NCBI RefSeq assembly: GCF_001687605.2
Contig: NZ_CP016539.2
Coordinates: forward strand, 1,642,501-1,706,500
Origin: Planococcus plakortidis
Lineage (GTDB): Bacteria; Bacillota; Bacilli; Bacillales_A; Planococcaceae
Length of the DNA: 64,000 nucleotides
Direction of reading: 5' to 3'
Under the pieces are notes generated by a model. The model saw only the letters and a list, made by a program, of their open reading frames with translations. It made no database searches and was not told the origin of the DNA. Shown here piece after piece: positions 24,950-32,830 of this stretch (position 1 is its first letter; each line of letters starts with the position of its first letter). Made by a program: the position numbers and the translations under genes.

Positions 24950-25492
24950 TTATCGTATTTGGGCGCCCAAAATAGTTTCAAAGTGCCGCATGGCGTAGCG
25001 ATGGCCCGCATCATCGAAGCTTGCGACGGCTTGTTCATGGATCACGATTTGAAAACCTTCATTATAGGCGTCAATCGCCGTATGCAACACGCAGATATCC
25101 GTACAGACGCCTATGATATGAAGTTCTTCAATATTACGTTCCCGCAACATCAGTTCAAGCCGTGTTCCGGCGAATGCACTATAACGGGTTTTGTCCATCC
25201 AGACAATCTTTTCTTGATGGCGGTCGTAAACTTCCTGGAGTCGGCCGTATAATTTGCGGCCATCTGTTCCTTTAATGTTATGGGGCGGGAAGAGCTTGGT
25301 TTCGGGGTGATAGGGGTCATTTTTTTCATGCAAATCAACAGGCATGACCACAAAATCACCATTTTCAATGAATTGTTCCGTAATGAAACATAGCGCCTCC
25401 TCGATTTCCTGTCCGGGTGCCCCGCACGTCAATGCGCCGTCTTGCGCGACGAAATCCACTGTATAATCCACTACCAGCAATGCTTTTTTCAT
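24950..25492 (-). CDS. pncA: nicotinamidase (isochorismatase-family cysteine hydrolase)
   Basis: A 180-residue hydrolase that converts nicotinamide to nicotinate for NAD salvage. The catalytic triad is visible: Asp in VVDYTVDF (residue 9 or 14), Lys in WMDKTRYSAF (about 101) and the nucleophile Cys in IGVCTDICVLHTA (about 129 or 133). The metal-site residues DLHEKNDPYHPE (about 53-64) match the B. subtilis YueJ/PncA type, also about 183 residues. AGAGGAGG lies seven bases before the ATG. It is a single gene. Confidence 0.88.
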   Translation of the reverse strand: MKKALLVVDYTVDFVAQDGALTCGAPGQEIEEALCFITEQFIENGDFVVMPVDLHEKNDPYHPETKLFPPHNIKGTDGRKLYGRLQEVYDRHQEKIVWMDKTRYSAFAGTRLELMLRERNIEELHIIGVCTDICVLHTAIDAYNEGFQIVIHEQAVASFDDAGHRYAMRHFETILGAQIR

Positions 25493-25582
25493 CTTGATCG
25501 CCTCCTCTTTTTTCTAGTATACCCGTTTCTGACTGGCTTATTAAAGGAGGGGGGAAAGGAGCAGCAGGCAAGAATAAATACC

Positions 25583-25611
25583 TTGCCAATATTCTGAAAA
25601 CTATATATAAT
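25583..25611 (+). promoter_or_regulatory. sigma-A promoter of the 35-residue ORF
   Basis: -35 TTGCCA (25583-25588), 17-base spacer, -10 TATAAT (25606-25611). Confidence 0.8.
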
Positions 25612-25637
25612 ATTTAAACAGAAAAGGGGTGTGTAGC

Positions 25638-25745
25638 ATGCAATATGAAAACCTGGAAAAGCTCAATAGACAAGGTGTATGGTTTACGGTCATCCACACA
25701 CTCATCATCTTCAGCTTCGCGTTCGATTTCGGCTTCCTTGCCTGA
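25638..25745 (+). CDS. small membrane peptide, 35 aa, unknown
   Basis: An ORF of 35 codons with its own near-perfect promoter (25583-25611), ribosome binding site AAAAGGGGTGTG and downstream terminator. The peptide begins MQYENLEKLNRQG and ends in a hydrophobic, aromatic helix (about residues 14-35, VWFTVIHTLIIFSFAFDFGF). I know no family. A complete expression unit for so small a frame argues that it is a real gene. The single-helix form suggests a membrane-acting regulator or an accessory subunit. Confidence 0.6.
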   Translation: MQYENLEKLNRQGVWFTVIHTLIIFSFAFDFGFLA

Positions 25746-25790
25746 AATCCACTTGGCGCGCGCCGGATCTACAATTAAAGACGAATCCAT

Positions 25791-25828
25791 AAAAATCCGC
25801 CCATTCCAAACGGAATAGGCGGATTTTT
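25791..25828. terminator. bidirectional terminator
   Basis: AAAAATCCGCCCATTCC / GGAATAGGCGGATTTTT. Serves the small ORF and the convergent recombinase-like gene. Confidence 0.9.
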
Positions 25829-26696
25829 ATGTGGGCGGATGAGCCTGCCGTTTCATGCGCACGAGCGAATCCTTCAGCATGCGGGAAGCGGATTCGAGTG
25901 AGACACCGAGAATTTCCTGGATCTCTTCCAGATTCTTGTGTTCAACCGCATATAAATGGTGGACATAGGCAAAACGAATATCTCCCGAACGCATCGGGGC
26001 GCCGACAAATTCGGCGAGTGCTTCCGTATAATCCGATAGGGAGCCCATCTGGAAATGGGTGAATTGGTCTTTCACTTTCGACGATAGCAGGAATGACGTG
26101 CCCCGCGTTTTCGCCCGTTCGATTCCCTGTTCCATCACGGCTTCTTCGTATTCATCAAAATGCAGCCTGCAATGATAACCGTCTTTCTTTTCGACGTCCA
26201 AATGGAGGCCATCTGCGTCATTCAGGAAATTATCGATGTCGATCGCCACCATATCGCGAAGCCGTAAGCCTCTCAAGTAAAAGACGTAAAGCAGTTTGGC
26301 ATTGAGTGGCAGTTTCACGGATTTCAATACGTCCGGTTTCTTTTCCAAAAGATGCCCGTAATCGACTTCGATGTCGTGGGGCTTTAAATCAAGCTTGTGG
26401 TTCAATTTGAATTTCGGCATGAAATCGTTCGGGATCTTGCCGATCTGCCACATATAATCGAACCAGCGGCGGATGTAAATCAATTTGCGATTCAAGGTGC
26501 TGTCTTTGATGCCGGCTTCTTTTTGTTCCAATAGGAATCGCTGGATATCGGAAGGGCGGATTTCATGTGGCTCAACCGATTTTTTATAGGTTTTCCGCAA
26601 GAAGGCAAAAAGCGCGCGGATCAATTGGACTTCATGGACGACCGTGTTCGGGCTGATGCCGTTATCCAATCTGTATTTTTCATAACCGTATGGCAT
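25827..26696 (-). CDS. tyrosine recombinase-like protein with degenerate active site
   Basis: A 289-residue protein. Residues about 10-100 match the SAM-like core-binding N-terminal domain of phage integrases (HEVQLIRALFAFLRKTYKKS ... TLNRKLIYIRRWFDYMW). The C-terminal catalytic fold is recognisable (YLRGLRLRDMVAIDIDNFL; DIRFAYVHHLYAVEHKNLEE; IQEILGVSLESASRML), but key residues look lost. The box II His-x-x-Arg is reduced to Arg. The LGH is LGV. No nucleophile Tyr stands at the usual place. It may be a DNA-binding regulator rather than an active recombinase. ATG at 26696 is preferred to 26702 by spacing from AGAGGTGA. No att repeats or mobile genes are nearby. Confidence 0.72.
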   Translation of the reverse strand: MPYGYEKYRLDNGISPNTVVHEVQLIRALFAFLRKTYKKSVEPHEIRPSDIQRFLLEQKEAGIKDSTLNRKLIYIRRWFDYMWQIGKIPNDFMPKFKLNHKLDLKPHDIEVDYGHLLEKKPDVLKSVKLPLNAKLLYVFYLRGLRLRDMVAIDIDNFLNDADGLHLDVEKKDGYHCRLHFDEYEEAVMEQGIERAKTRGTSFLLSSKVKDQFTHFQMGSLSDYTEALAEFVGAPMRSGDIRFAYVHHLYAVEHKNLEEIQEILGVSLESASRMLKDSLVRMKRQAHPPT

Positions 26697-26949
26697 GGAC
26701 ATTCACCTCTTTAACTAGGTTTTATTCATTATACCAGTTTCAGGGCGTAATAGAACGTACTTTCCCTTATTCTCTGTGGCTCTGAATGAAAAAATCTGTT
26801 TTATTCATTCATAAGTAATAAACTACTTAAGGGTATTGGAAAAAAACAAAAAATCGCCAACAACCGGAGCAAATAGCAGCGAAAAACGAGTGATAATCGA
26901 CAAAGAGGGTATAAAGAAAGATAATGGGAATAGAAATGAGGTGCTACAT

Positions 26950-27453
26950 TTGCAAAATGAAGAAAACGCAAGAATCCGCCATACCATCTTGAAAAAAGTC
27001 GAACCATTCAGCGACGAAGACCTGAATGAGAAACCATCTGAGAGCGAATGGTCCGCCATGCAGATCCTGGACCATCTCCAGAAAATCGAAACGACGATTG
27101 CAGAAGGCGTCAAAAAGGCAGCAGAGAAAAACGAACGAAAAAAGGCCTGGAAGAAACCGATCCAGTTATCGGTCAGCCGCAAAGTCAAGGTAGATGCCCC
27201 GAAGCACACTGTACCGGAAGAACATTATTTCACACTAGATGAAATGAAAAAGAAATTGAATTCATCGAGAAACCGGTTATACGAGGTTTTCGCTTCGGTG
27301 GATGACGAAACGCTGAAAAATAATTCGATGCCGCATCCCGTGTTTGGCGATGTGCCGCTTATGCAGTGGTTTCCATTTGTCGGCTATCACGAGAAACGTC
27401 ATTTGGCGCAGCTGGAAGAGACCTTAAGAAAAATCGATGAGAATAAGAAATAG
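26950..27453 (+). CDS. DinB-family protein
   Basis: A 167-residue four-helix-bundle protein of the DinB/YfiT superfamily. Starting at TTG 26950, six bases after GAGGTG, it has the typical opening (ARIRHTILKKVEPFSDEDL), ESEWSAMQILDHLQKIE with the first metal-binding His, and YHEKRHLAQLEETL with the second His pair. The open frame extends about 38 codons further upstream, but that part is Lys/Asn-rich and lacks a ribosome binding site. DinB proteins bind a divalent metal and many act as thiol-dependent S-transferases or in damage responses; the role here is unknown. Confidence 0.78.
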   Translation: MQNEENARIRHTILKKVEPFSDEDLNEKPSESEWSAMQILDHLQKIETTIAEGVKKAAEKNERKKAWKKPIQLSVSRKVKVDAPKHTVPEEHYFTLDEMKKKLNSSRNRLYEVFASVDDETLKNNSMPHPVFGDVPLMQWFPFVGYHEKRHLAQLEETLRKIDENKK

Positions 27454-27493
27454 TCATTCGAAAAACTTATCACAAAGTATAATTTTAATGTAA

Positions 27494-27522
27494 TTTACTT
27501 ATGCACATTGTTTCGGTATGAT
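27494..27522 (+). promoter_or_regulatory. promoter of acnA
   Basis: -35 TTTACT (27494-27499), 17-base spacer, -10 TATGAT (27517-27522), 61 bases before the ATG. AT-rich inverted pieces upstream (TTATCACAAAGTATAA) may be regulator sites of the CcpC kind; this is only suggestive. Confidence 0.6.
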
Positions 27523-27583
27523 GGAAGAGGAGAAAAGAAGCGGTAACACGCCTTTTCAGAAGATTTAAAGGAGGAACACGATT

Positions 27584-30298
27584 ATGGCAAAGAGTAGTTT
27601 GCACAACAGCCGCACATCGTTCGAGCTCAACGGCAAGACGTATAATTATTACCGTCTCGCTGCACTCGAAGAAGCGGGGATCGCGAAAGTATCTCGCCTT
27701 CCGTACTCTGTAAAAGTACTATTGGAATCCGTATTGCGCCAGCACGACGGATATGTCATCAAAGACGAGCATGTAGAAGAACTAGCGAAATGGGGCAAAG
27801 ACGCGAACAAAGAAGCGGAAGTTCCATTCAAACCTTCCCGTGTCATCCTTCAAGACTTCACCGGCGTACCGGTTGTCGTTGACTTGGCAGCGCTTCGTTC
27901 AGCAATGGCTGAAATGGGTGGCGACCCGGACAAGATCAACCCGGAAATCCCGGTTGACTTGGTTATCGACCACTCGGTACAAGTTGACCGTTATGGCTCT
28001 GAAGATGCGCTGCGCGCGAACATGGAACTTGAGTTCGAACGCAACGCAGAGCGTTACCAGTTCCTCAACTGGGCTCAAAAAGCATACGACAACTACCGTG
28101 CGGTGCCACCAGCTACTGGTATCGTCCACCAAGTAAACCTTGAGTACTTGGCGAATGTTGTCCATGCTGTACCAAACGAAGACGGCACGTTCGAAGCCTT
28201 CCCGGATACACTCGTCGGCACGGACTCCCACACGACGATGATCAACGGGATCGGCGTTCTTGGATGGGGCGTCGGCGGGATCGAAGCGGAAGCAGGCATG
28301 CTCGGGCAGCCTTCATACTTCCCGATTCCTGAAGTTATCGGCGTGAAAATGACTGGCGAACTGCCAAACGGCGCAACTGCGACGGATTTGGCACTCAAAG
28401 TTACTGAAACTTTGCGTAAAAAAGGCGTAGTCGGCAAATTCGTCGAGTTCTTCGGGCCTGGCGTTACGACATTGCCGCTTGCTGACCGTGCGACCATTGC
28501 CAACATGGCACCTGAATACGGCGCGACTTGCGGTTTCTTCCCGGTAGACGAAGAAGCACTTACTTACATGCGCCTCACAGCGCGTACTGAAGAGCAAATC
28601 GCGATCACGAAAGAATACTTGAAAGCGAATGACATGTTCTTCACGGTCGACAACGAAGATCCGATCTACACAGACCTTGTGGAAATCGACTTGTCGACAA
28701 TCGAACCGAACCTATCCGGCCCTAAACGCCCGCAGGATTTGATCCCGCTTTCTCAAATGAAGAAAGAGTTCAACACGGCGATCACGGCTGCTGAAGGCCC
28801 ACACGGTTTTGCGTTGGATGAGAATGAAATCAACAAAACAGCAACTGTTAAATTCAATGACGGCAAGACTGCCGAAATGAAAACAGGCGCTTTGGCGATT
28901 GCTGCGATCACATCTTGCACAAACACGTCAAACCCGTACGTTATGCTCGGCGCTGGCCTAGTTGCGAAAAAAGCGGTTGAATTAGGCTTGACGCCTCCGC
29001 CATACGTGAAAACGTCACTCGCACCAGGTTCAAAAGTCGTTACAGGCTATTTGAACGATTCCGGCCTTCTTGACTACATGAACCAAATCGGCTTCAACTT
29101 GGTCGGTTATGGCTGTACAACGTGTATCGGTAACTCCGGCCCGCTTCTTCCGGAAATCGAAGAAGCAATCGTCGAAAACGACTTGCTCGTATCTTCTGTA
29201 TTGTCCGGTAACCGTAACTTTGAAGGGCGTATCCACCCATTGGTAAAAGCAAACTACTTGGCATCCCCGATGCTCGTCGTCGCTTATGCGCTTGCAGGGA
29301 CAGTGGACATCGACTTCGAAACGGACCCAATCGGACAGGACAAAGACGGCAACGATGTGTTCTTCAAGGATATCTGGCCTTCTAGCCAAGAAGTGAAAGA
29401 TGTCGTACACAGCACGGTAACGCCTGAATTGTTCCGTAAAGAATACGAGCACGTCTTCACGGAGAACGATGCTTGGAACGCGATCGAAACAAACGACGAT
29501 TCATTGTACGCATTCGATGAGTCTTCGACTTATATCCAAAACCCGCCGTTCTTCACGGGTCTTTCAAAAGAACCGGCACCGATCCAGCCACTTTCCGGCC
29601 TTCGCGTCATGGCGAAATTCGCTGATTCCATCACGACGGACCACATTTCACCGGCAGGGGCAATCGGAAAAGACACACCTGCTGGATTGTACTTGCGTGA
29701 AAACGGCGTTGAGCCGCGCAACTTCAACTCCTATGGTTCACGCCGCGGAAACCACGAAGTCATGATGCGCGGTACGTTTGCGAACATCCGCATCCGTAAC
29801 CAAGTCGCACCAGGCACAACTGGCGGCTTCACAACATTCTGGCCGACTGGCGAAGTGATGCCGATCTATGATGCATGCATGAAGTATCAAGAGCAAGGAA
29901 CTGGCCTCGTTGTACTAGCTGGTAAAGATTACGGCATGGGCTCTTCCCGTGACTGGGCTGCTAAAGGGACATTCCTTCTTGGCGTCAAAACGGTCATCGC
30001 GGAAAGCTATGAACGTATTCACCGTTCAAACCTTGTCATGATGGGCGTCTTGCCACTTCAATTCGTCAATGGCGAAAACGCTGAATCCCTTGGTCTTACA
30101 GGCCAGGAAACCATCAGCGTCAACTTGTCTGACGATGTGAAACCGCGCGACGTACTGACTGTCACAGCCACTGCTGAAGATGGCAAAGTAACGGAATTCC
30201 AAGTCCTCGCACGCTTCGATTCCGAAGTGGAAGTCGACTACTTCCGTCACGGCGGCATCCTGCAAATGGTGCTGCGCAACAAATTGCTAGAAGCATAA
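27584..30298 (+). CDS. acnA: aconitate hydratase AcnA (CitB)
   Basis: A 904-residue [4Fe-4S] enzyme converting citrate to isocitrate in the TCA cycle; in Bacillus the apo-form also binds RNA. The three cluster ligands are in [10 protein letters not shown] (about Cys445) and [13 protein letters not shown] (about Cys511 and 514). Other blocks are [23 protein letters not shown] (about 205-227, start given) and the swivel-domain [11 protein letters not shown] and [15 protein letters not shown] with the catalytic Ser. Length is that of Gram-positive AcnA. AAAGGAGG precedes the ATG. Codon use is strongly biased, as expected for a highly expressed gene. It is monocistronic. Confidence 0.97.
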   Translation: MAKSSLHNSRTSFELNGKTYNYYRLAALEEAGIAKVSRLPYSVKVLLESVLRQHDGYVIKDEHVEELAKWGKDANKEAEVPFKPSRVILQDFTGVPVVVDLAALRSAMAEMGGDPDKINPEIPVDLVIDHSVQVDRYGSEDALRANMELEFERNAERYQFLNWAQKAYDNYRAVPPATGIVHQVNLEYLANVVHAVPNEDGTFEAFPDTLVGTDSHTTMINGIGVLGWGVGGIEAEAGMLGQPSYFPIPEVIGVKMTGELPNGATATDLALKVTETLRKKGVVGKFVEFFGPGVTTLPLADRATIANMAPEYGATCGFFPVDEEALTYMRLTARTEEQIAITKEYLKANDMFFTVDNEDPIYTDLVEIDLSTIEPNLSGPKRPQDLIPLSQMKKEFNTAITAAEGPHGFALDENEINKTATVKFNDGKTAEMKTGALAIAAITSCTNTSNPYVMLGAGLVAKKAVELGLTPPPYVKTSLAPGSKVVTGYLNDSGLLDYMNQIGFNLVGYGCTTCIGNSGPLLPEIEEAIVENDLLVSSVLSGNRNFEGRIHPLVKANYLASPMLVVAYALAGTVDIDFETDPIGQDKDGNDVFFKDIWPSSQEVKDVVHSTVTPELFRKEYEHVFTENDAWNAIETNDDSLYAFDESSTYIQNPPFFTGLSKEPAPIQPLSGLRVMAKFADSITTDHISPAGAIGKDTPAGLYLRENGVEPRNFNSYGSRRGNHEVMMRGTFANIRIRNQVAPGTTGGFTTFWPTGEVMPIYDACMKYQEQGTGLVVLAGKDYGMGSSRDWAAKGTFLLGVKTVIAESYERIHRSNLVMMGVLPLQFVNGENAESLGLTGQETISVNLSDDVKPRDVLTVTATAEDGKVTEFQVLARFDSEVEVDYFRHGGILQMVLRNKLLEA

Positions 30299-30303
30299 TC
30301 AAG

Positions 30304-30330
30304 AAAAGGCTGCCTCCGGGCGGCCTTTTT
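30304..30330 (+). terminator. terminator of acnA
   Basis: Stem AAAGGCTGCC / GGCGGCCTTT with five T. Confidence 0.85.
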
Positions 30331-30490
30331 ATGTTGGGGAAATCACCACCTAGAAGATTCGCCCCTCCAAGCACAGAGGCTGAGAAGCCAGACTTTTGTG
30401 CTTATCGCTTTTGCATACAAGCCGATTCCAGGGCCTTGTGCTTTTTGATCCCACAGCATGTCCTGTATACTAAGGGGGAGGTGAAGAAAA

Positions 30491-30940
30491 ATGTACATAA
30501 GCGAAAAAGAAATTGAAATCCGCTACGCGGAAACGGATCAGATGGGCGTCGTCTATCACGCCAATTACTTGATCTGGCTCGAGCTCGGGCGCACCCAATT
30601 AATCGAGGACCTTGGGTTTACGTATGCGGGGATGGAGTCGGAAGGCTTCTTGTCTCCGGTGACGGACATCTCCATCCAATACAAAGCGGCGCTACGCTAC
30701 GGGCAAAAAGCATTCGTCAAGACCTGGGTGGAGTCCCATGGCCGCTTGCGGACGACCTACGGCTACGAAGTGCTTCACGAAGACGGCACGCTGGCTGCTA
30801 AAGCGACATCCGAGCATGTGGTGGTGAAAAAAGACAGCTTCCGGCCTGTCCCATTGGCCAAAGTGGCGCCGGAATGGGATGCGAAATACAAAGAAGTGGT
30901 GAGGGGGGCAGACCATGGCGTTCGGAATCCGACGACCTGA
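30491..30940 (+). CDS. acyl-CoA thioesterase, YbgC/FcbC type (YneP-like)
   Basis: A 149-residue hotdog-fold thioesterase. The catalytic segment RYAETDQMGVVYHANYLIW (Asp near residue 16) and ELGRTQLIEDLGFTYAGME are the classic 4-hydroxybenzoyl-CoA thioesterase pattern. The acyl-CoA substrate is unknown. GGGGGAGGTGAAGAAA precedes the ATG. Its end overlaps the next gene by 26 bases. The place between acnA and the yneQ homologue matches yneP in B. subtilis. Confidence 0.88.
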   Translation: MYISEKEIEIRYAETDQMGVVYHANYLIWLELGRTQLIEDLGFTYAGMESEGFLSPVTDISIQYKAALRYGQKAFVKTWVESHGRLRTTYGYEVLHEDGTLAAKATSEHVVVKKDSFRPVPLAKVAPEWDAKYKEVVRGADHGVRNPTT

Positions 30941-31235
30941 ACTGGAACGCTGGAAGGAAGACGTGCAAGCCGGCCATATCTCGTTCCTTACCCATTATTG
31001 GGTGGACCATCGATTTCCCGGTTGCACAACAGTGACCAAAGTCGGCTGCAGCGACATCGACAAACTGGCCGATTGGGGCAGCAGCTACGGCCTGCAGCGC
31101 GAGTGGCTCGATTTGCGCAATGACTATCCGCATTTTGATCTATTCGGGGATCGGCAAGCGGAAATCCTGGAAGCGGAAGGGCATCTGGATCAATTGAATA
31201 GGCTAGTCAGCCGCAACCCGAATTTCAATGAATAA
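30915..31235 (+). CDS. YneQ-like protein
   Basis: A 106-residue soluble protein, MAFGIRRPELERWKEDVQAG at the start, rich in Trp, His and Asp (THYWVDHRFPGC; DIDKLADWGSSYGLQREWLD). It lies in the yneQ position of the conserved cluster and fits the B. subtilis YneQ pattern. No domain with known function is apparent. It starts inside the thioesterase gene (26-base overlap) after a GTGAGGGGGG site, so the two are cotranscribed, and is followed by a strong terminator. Confidence 0.78.
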   Translation: MAFGIRRPELERWKEDVQAGHISFLTHYWVDHRFPGCTTVTKVGCSDIDKLADWGSSYGLQREWLDLRNDYPHFDLFGDRQAEILEAEGHLDQLNRLVSRNPNFNE

Positions 31236-31237
31236 AA

Positions 31238-31274
31238 AAGAAGCATGACGCCGAATCGGCGTCATGCTTCTTTT
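31238..31274. terminator. bidirectional terminator between yneQ-like and yneR-like genes
   Basis: Long stem AAAAGAAGCATGACGCC / GGCGTCATGCTTCTTTT with loop GAATC. Confidence 0.92.
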
Positions 31275-31558
31275 GATTTGTATGAATAGCTCAATTCACC
31301 TAATGTGTCATCGACCGTGACATGGAGGTCATGTTCATCGAAATACCAATGATCGGCTTCTTCTATAAAGTAAAGCACGTTCCCTTCTTCAAGGCGGACA
31401 GCGGCTTCATAAGGGCTGTCTTTCGTGACCCCGAGCGAAAATCCCGGCTGCAGCCCGTCCCCGCCATAGCGGACGAAAAACCGCACCGCTTCCCCGGCCT
31501 CGACTTCCATTTCCTGATGGAACCAATCCCGTGCATCTTTGCTTAAATGGATTTCCAT
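31262..31558 (-). CDS. HesB/IscA-fold protein without cluster cysteines (YneR-like)
   Basis: A 98-residue protein with the A-type iron-sulfur carrier fold: MEIHLSKDARDWFHQEM, then VRFFVRYGGDGLQPGFSLGV and DHWYFDEHDLHV. It lacks the three conserved Cys of IscA/SufA, so it cannot hold a cluster in the normal way. This is the hallmark of the YneR/HesB-like subfamily of Bacillales. It is encoded convergently to yneQ and upstream of the cluster terminator. Function unknown. Confidence 0.85.
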   Translation of the reverse strand: MEIHLSKDARDWFHQEMEVEAGEAVRFFVRYGGDGLQPGFSLGVTKDSPYEAAVRLEEGNVLYFIEEADHWYFDEHDLHVTVDDTLGELSYSYKSKEA

Positions 31559-31579
31559 GCCAATACACCCTTTCCTGTT

Positions 31580-32170
31580 CTACCACTTGATTTTCGGTTC
31601 GGTGCCTGCGCGGATGCGCGCGATGTTCGCGCGGTGCCGGTAAATGATGAATGTGGCAAGTGTCAAAATCACGGCCAAGAATAGATAATCGCCGGTATTG
31701 ATGGCGTAGATGAGAGTATAGATGACCGACACGACCGCTAGAATGATAGAGGACAACGATACCATTTTCGTGATCTTCAACGCAATCAATAAGACGGCCA
31801 CGGCAAGTAAAAACAAGGGCCATTGGTAACCAAGCAGGATGCCGCCGGAAGTGGCGACGGCCTTGCCGCCCTTAAAGCGCGCAAACACCGGAAACATATG
31901 GCCGACGACCGCGATGACGCCGAGAATCAGCGGGTGAACGTCGGTCGCCATGACGAGTGGCAATAATGTCGCAGCCGTGCCTTTTAAGATATCCAGGACG
32001 GTAACGACAAGCCCCGCTTTTGCGCCCAGCACACGGAACGTATTGGTCGCCCCTAAATTGCCGCTCCCTTTAGTCCGGATGTCCGTGTTGTAGAAAAGTT
32101 TCCCGATCCATAATGCTGAAGGAATGGATCCGAGTAAATAAGCGATAAGTACCGGAAGAAAAATGTCCAT
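31580..32170 (-). CDS. plsY: glycerol-3-phosphate acyltransferase PlsY
   Basis: A 196-residue polytopic membrane enzyme that moves an acyl group from acyl-phosphate to glycerol-3-phosphate, the first step of phospholipid synthesis. Motif 1 is [14 protein letters not shown] (about 37-50). Motif 2 is [21 protein letters not shown] (around 96-116, start given) and motif 3 is in [10 protein letters not shown] near the C-terminus. An open frame reaches 64 codons further up, but ATG 32170 has AAAGGAG seven bases before it and begins [19 protein letters not shown], the normal start. It is divergent from yneT, as in B. subtilis (yneS). Confidence 0.95.
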   Translation of the reverse strand: MDIFLPVLIAYLLGSIPSALWIGKLFYNTDIRTKGSGNLGATNTFRVLGAKAGLVVTVLDILKGTAATLLPLVMATDVHPLILGVIAVVGHMFPVFARFKGGKAVATSGGILLGYQWPLFLLAVAVLLIALKITKMVSLSSIILAVVSVIYTLIYAINTGDYLFLAVILTLATFIIYRHRANIARIRAGTEPKIKW

Positions 32171-32306
32171 GATTGACTCCTTTGGCGTACACTGATTTCT
32201 TTTTCTACAGTTTACCATGACCAAAGAGACGGAAACAATAGATGGCGGATTATTCAACAAACGCACGCGTTTCATGTATGATAGACTAAAAGGACAGGTG
32301 ATTGTG

Positions 32307-32714
32307 TTGAAAAACCCGGACCGTAAAGAAATCAAAGAAGTACTCGACAATGCCAAGACCATCGCGGTCGTGGGCTTAAGCCCGAACCCGATGAGAACTT
32401 CCTACATGGTATCCAAAGCGATGCAAGATGCAGGCTACCGCATCATCCCGGTCAATCCGATGGCCGATGAAGTGCTGGGGGAGAAAAGCTATGCGTCGCT
32501 TGCGGAGATCCCGGAAGCGGTCGACATCGTCAATGTGTTCCGGCGCAGCGAGTTCTTGCCGGGCATTGCGGAAGATTTCCTGAAAATCGATGCCCCGGTA
32601 TTCTGGACGCAGCTGAACGTCGTCGATGAAGAGGTCTTCAACCGCTTAAATGCTGCAGGATACACAGTCATCATGGACCGTTGCATCAAAGTCGAACACG
32701 CCATCCTGAAATAG
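32307..32714 (+). CDS. CoA-binding protein (YneT-like)
   Basis: A 135-residue Rossmann-fold protein of the CoA-binding (succinyl-CoA synthetase alpha-like) family. Residues about 14-30 read [17 protein letters not shown] and the rest follows YneT ([46 protein letters not shown]). The start is uncertain: TTG 32307 (LKNPDRKEI, in line with YneT) or GTG 32304, both behind AGGTG; the open frame extends 30 codons upstream without a ribosome binding site. It is part of the conserved plsY-yneT-parE-parC group. Its role is unknown; CoA or a nucleotide is the likely ligand. Confidence 0.82.
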   Translation: MKNPDRKEIKEVLDNAKTIAVVGLSPNPMRTSYMVSKAMQDAGYRIIPVNPMADEVLGEKSYASLAEIPEAVDIVNVFRRSEFLPGIAEDFLKIDAPVFWTQLNVVDEEVFNRLNAAGYTVIMDRCIKVEHAILK

Positions 32715-32726
32715 CCGATTCACGAA

Positions 32727-32747
32727 GGGCGCCTAGCGCTCTTTTTC
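32727..32747 (+). terminator. weak terminator after the yneT-like gene
   Basis: AGGGCGC / GCGCTCT with loop CTA, then five T. Confidence 0.55.
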
Positions 32748-32755
32748 TATGAACA

Positions 32756-32816
32756 TTGACAGGAACGCCCGGAATGGCATACGATTAAAAGAAGAGAGTA
32801 TACGAACAAACGTTTG
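32756..32816 (+). promoter_or_regulatory. parEC promoter with downstream LexA-like box
   Basis: -35 TTGACA (32756-32761), 18-base spacer, -10 TACGAT (32780-32785). Just past the expected start of transcription lies CGAACAAACGTTTG (32803-32816), matching 13 of 14 positions of the Bacillus LexA box CGAACRNRYGTTYC. parEC belongs to the LexA regulon of B. subtilis as I recall it, which supports the call. Confidence 0.65.
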
Positions 32817-32830
32817 TTGGAGGGAAATAG

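Noticed and set aside
25827-26696. Integrase gene as the marker of a genomic island with attachment sites
   Set aside because: No tRNA gene, no flanking direct repeats and no other mobile genes were found, and the active site appears lost.
26780-26835. Possible sigma-B promoter (GGGTAT) upstream of the DinB gene
   Set aside because: The -10 is perfect, but no GTTT-like -35 stands at 12-15 bases.
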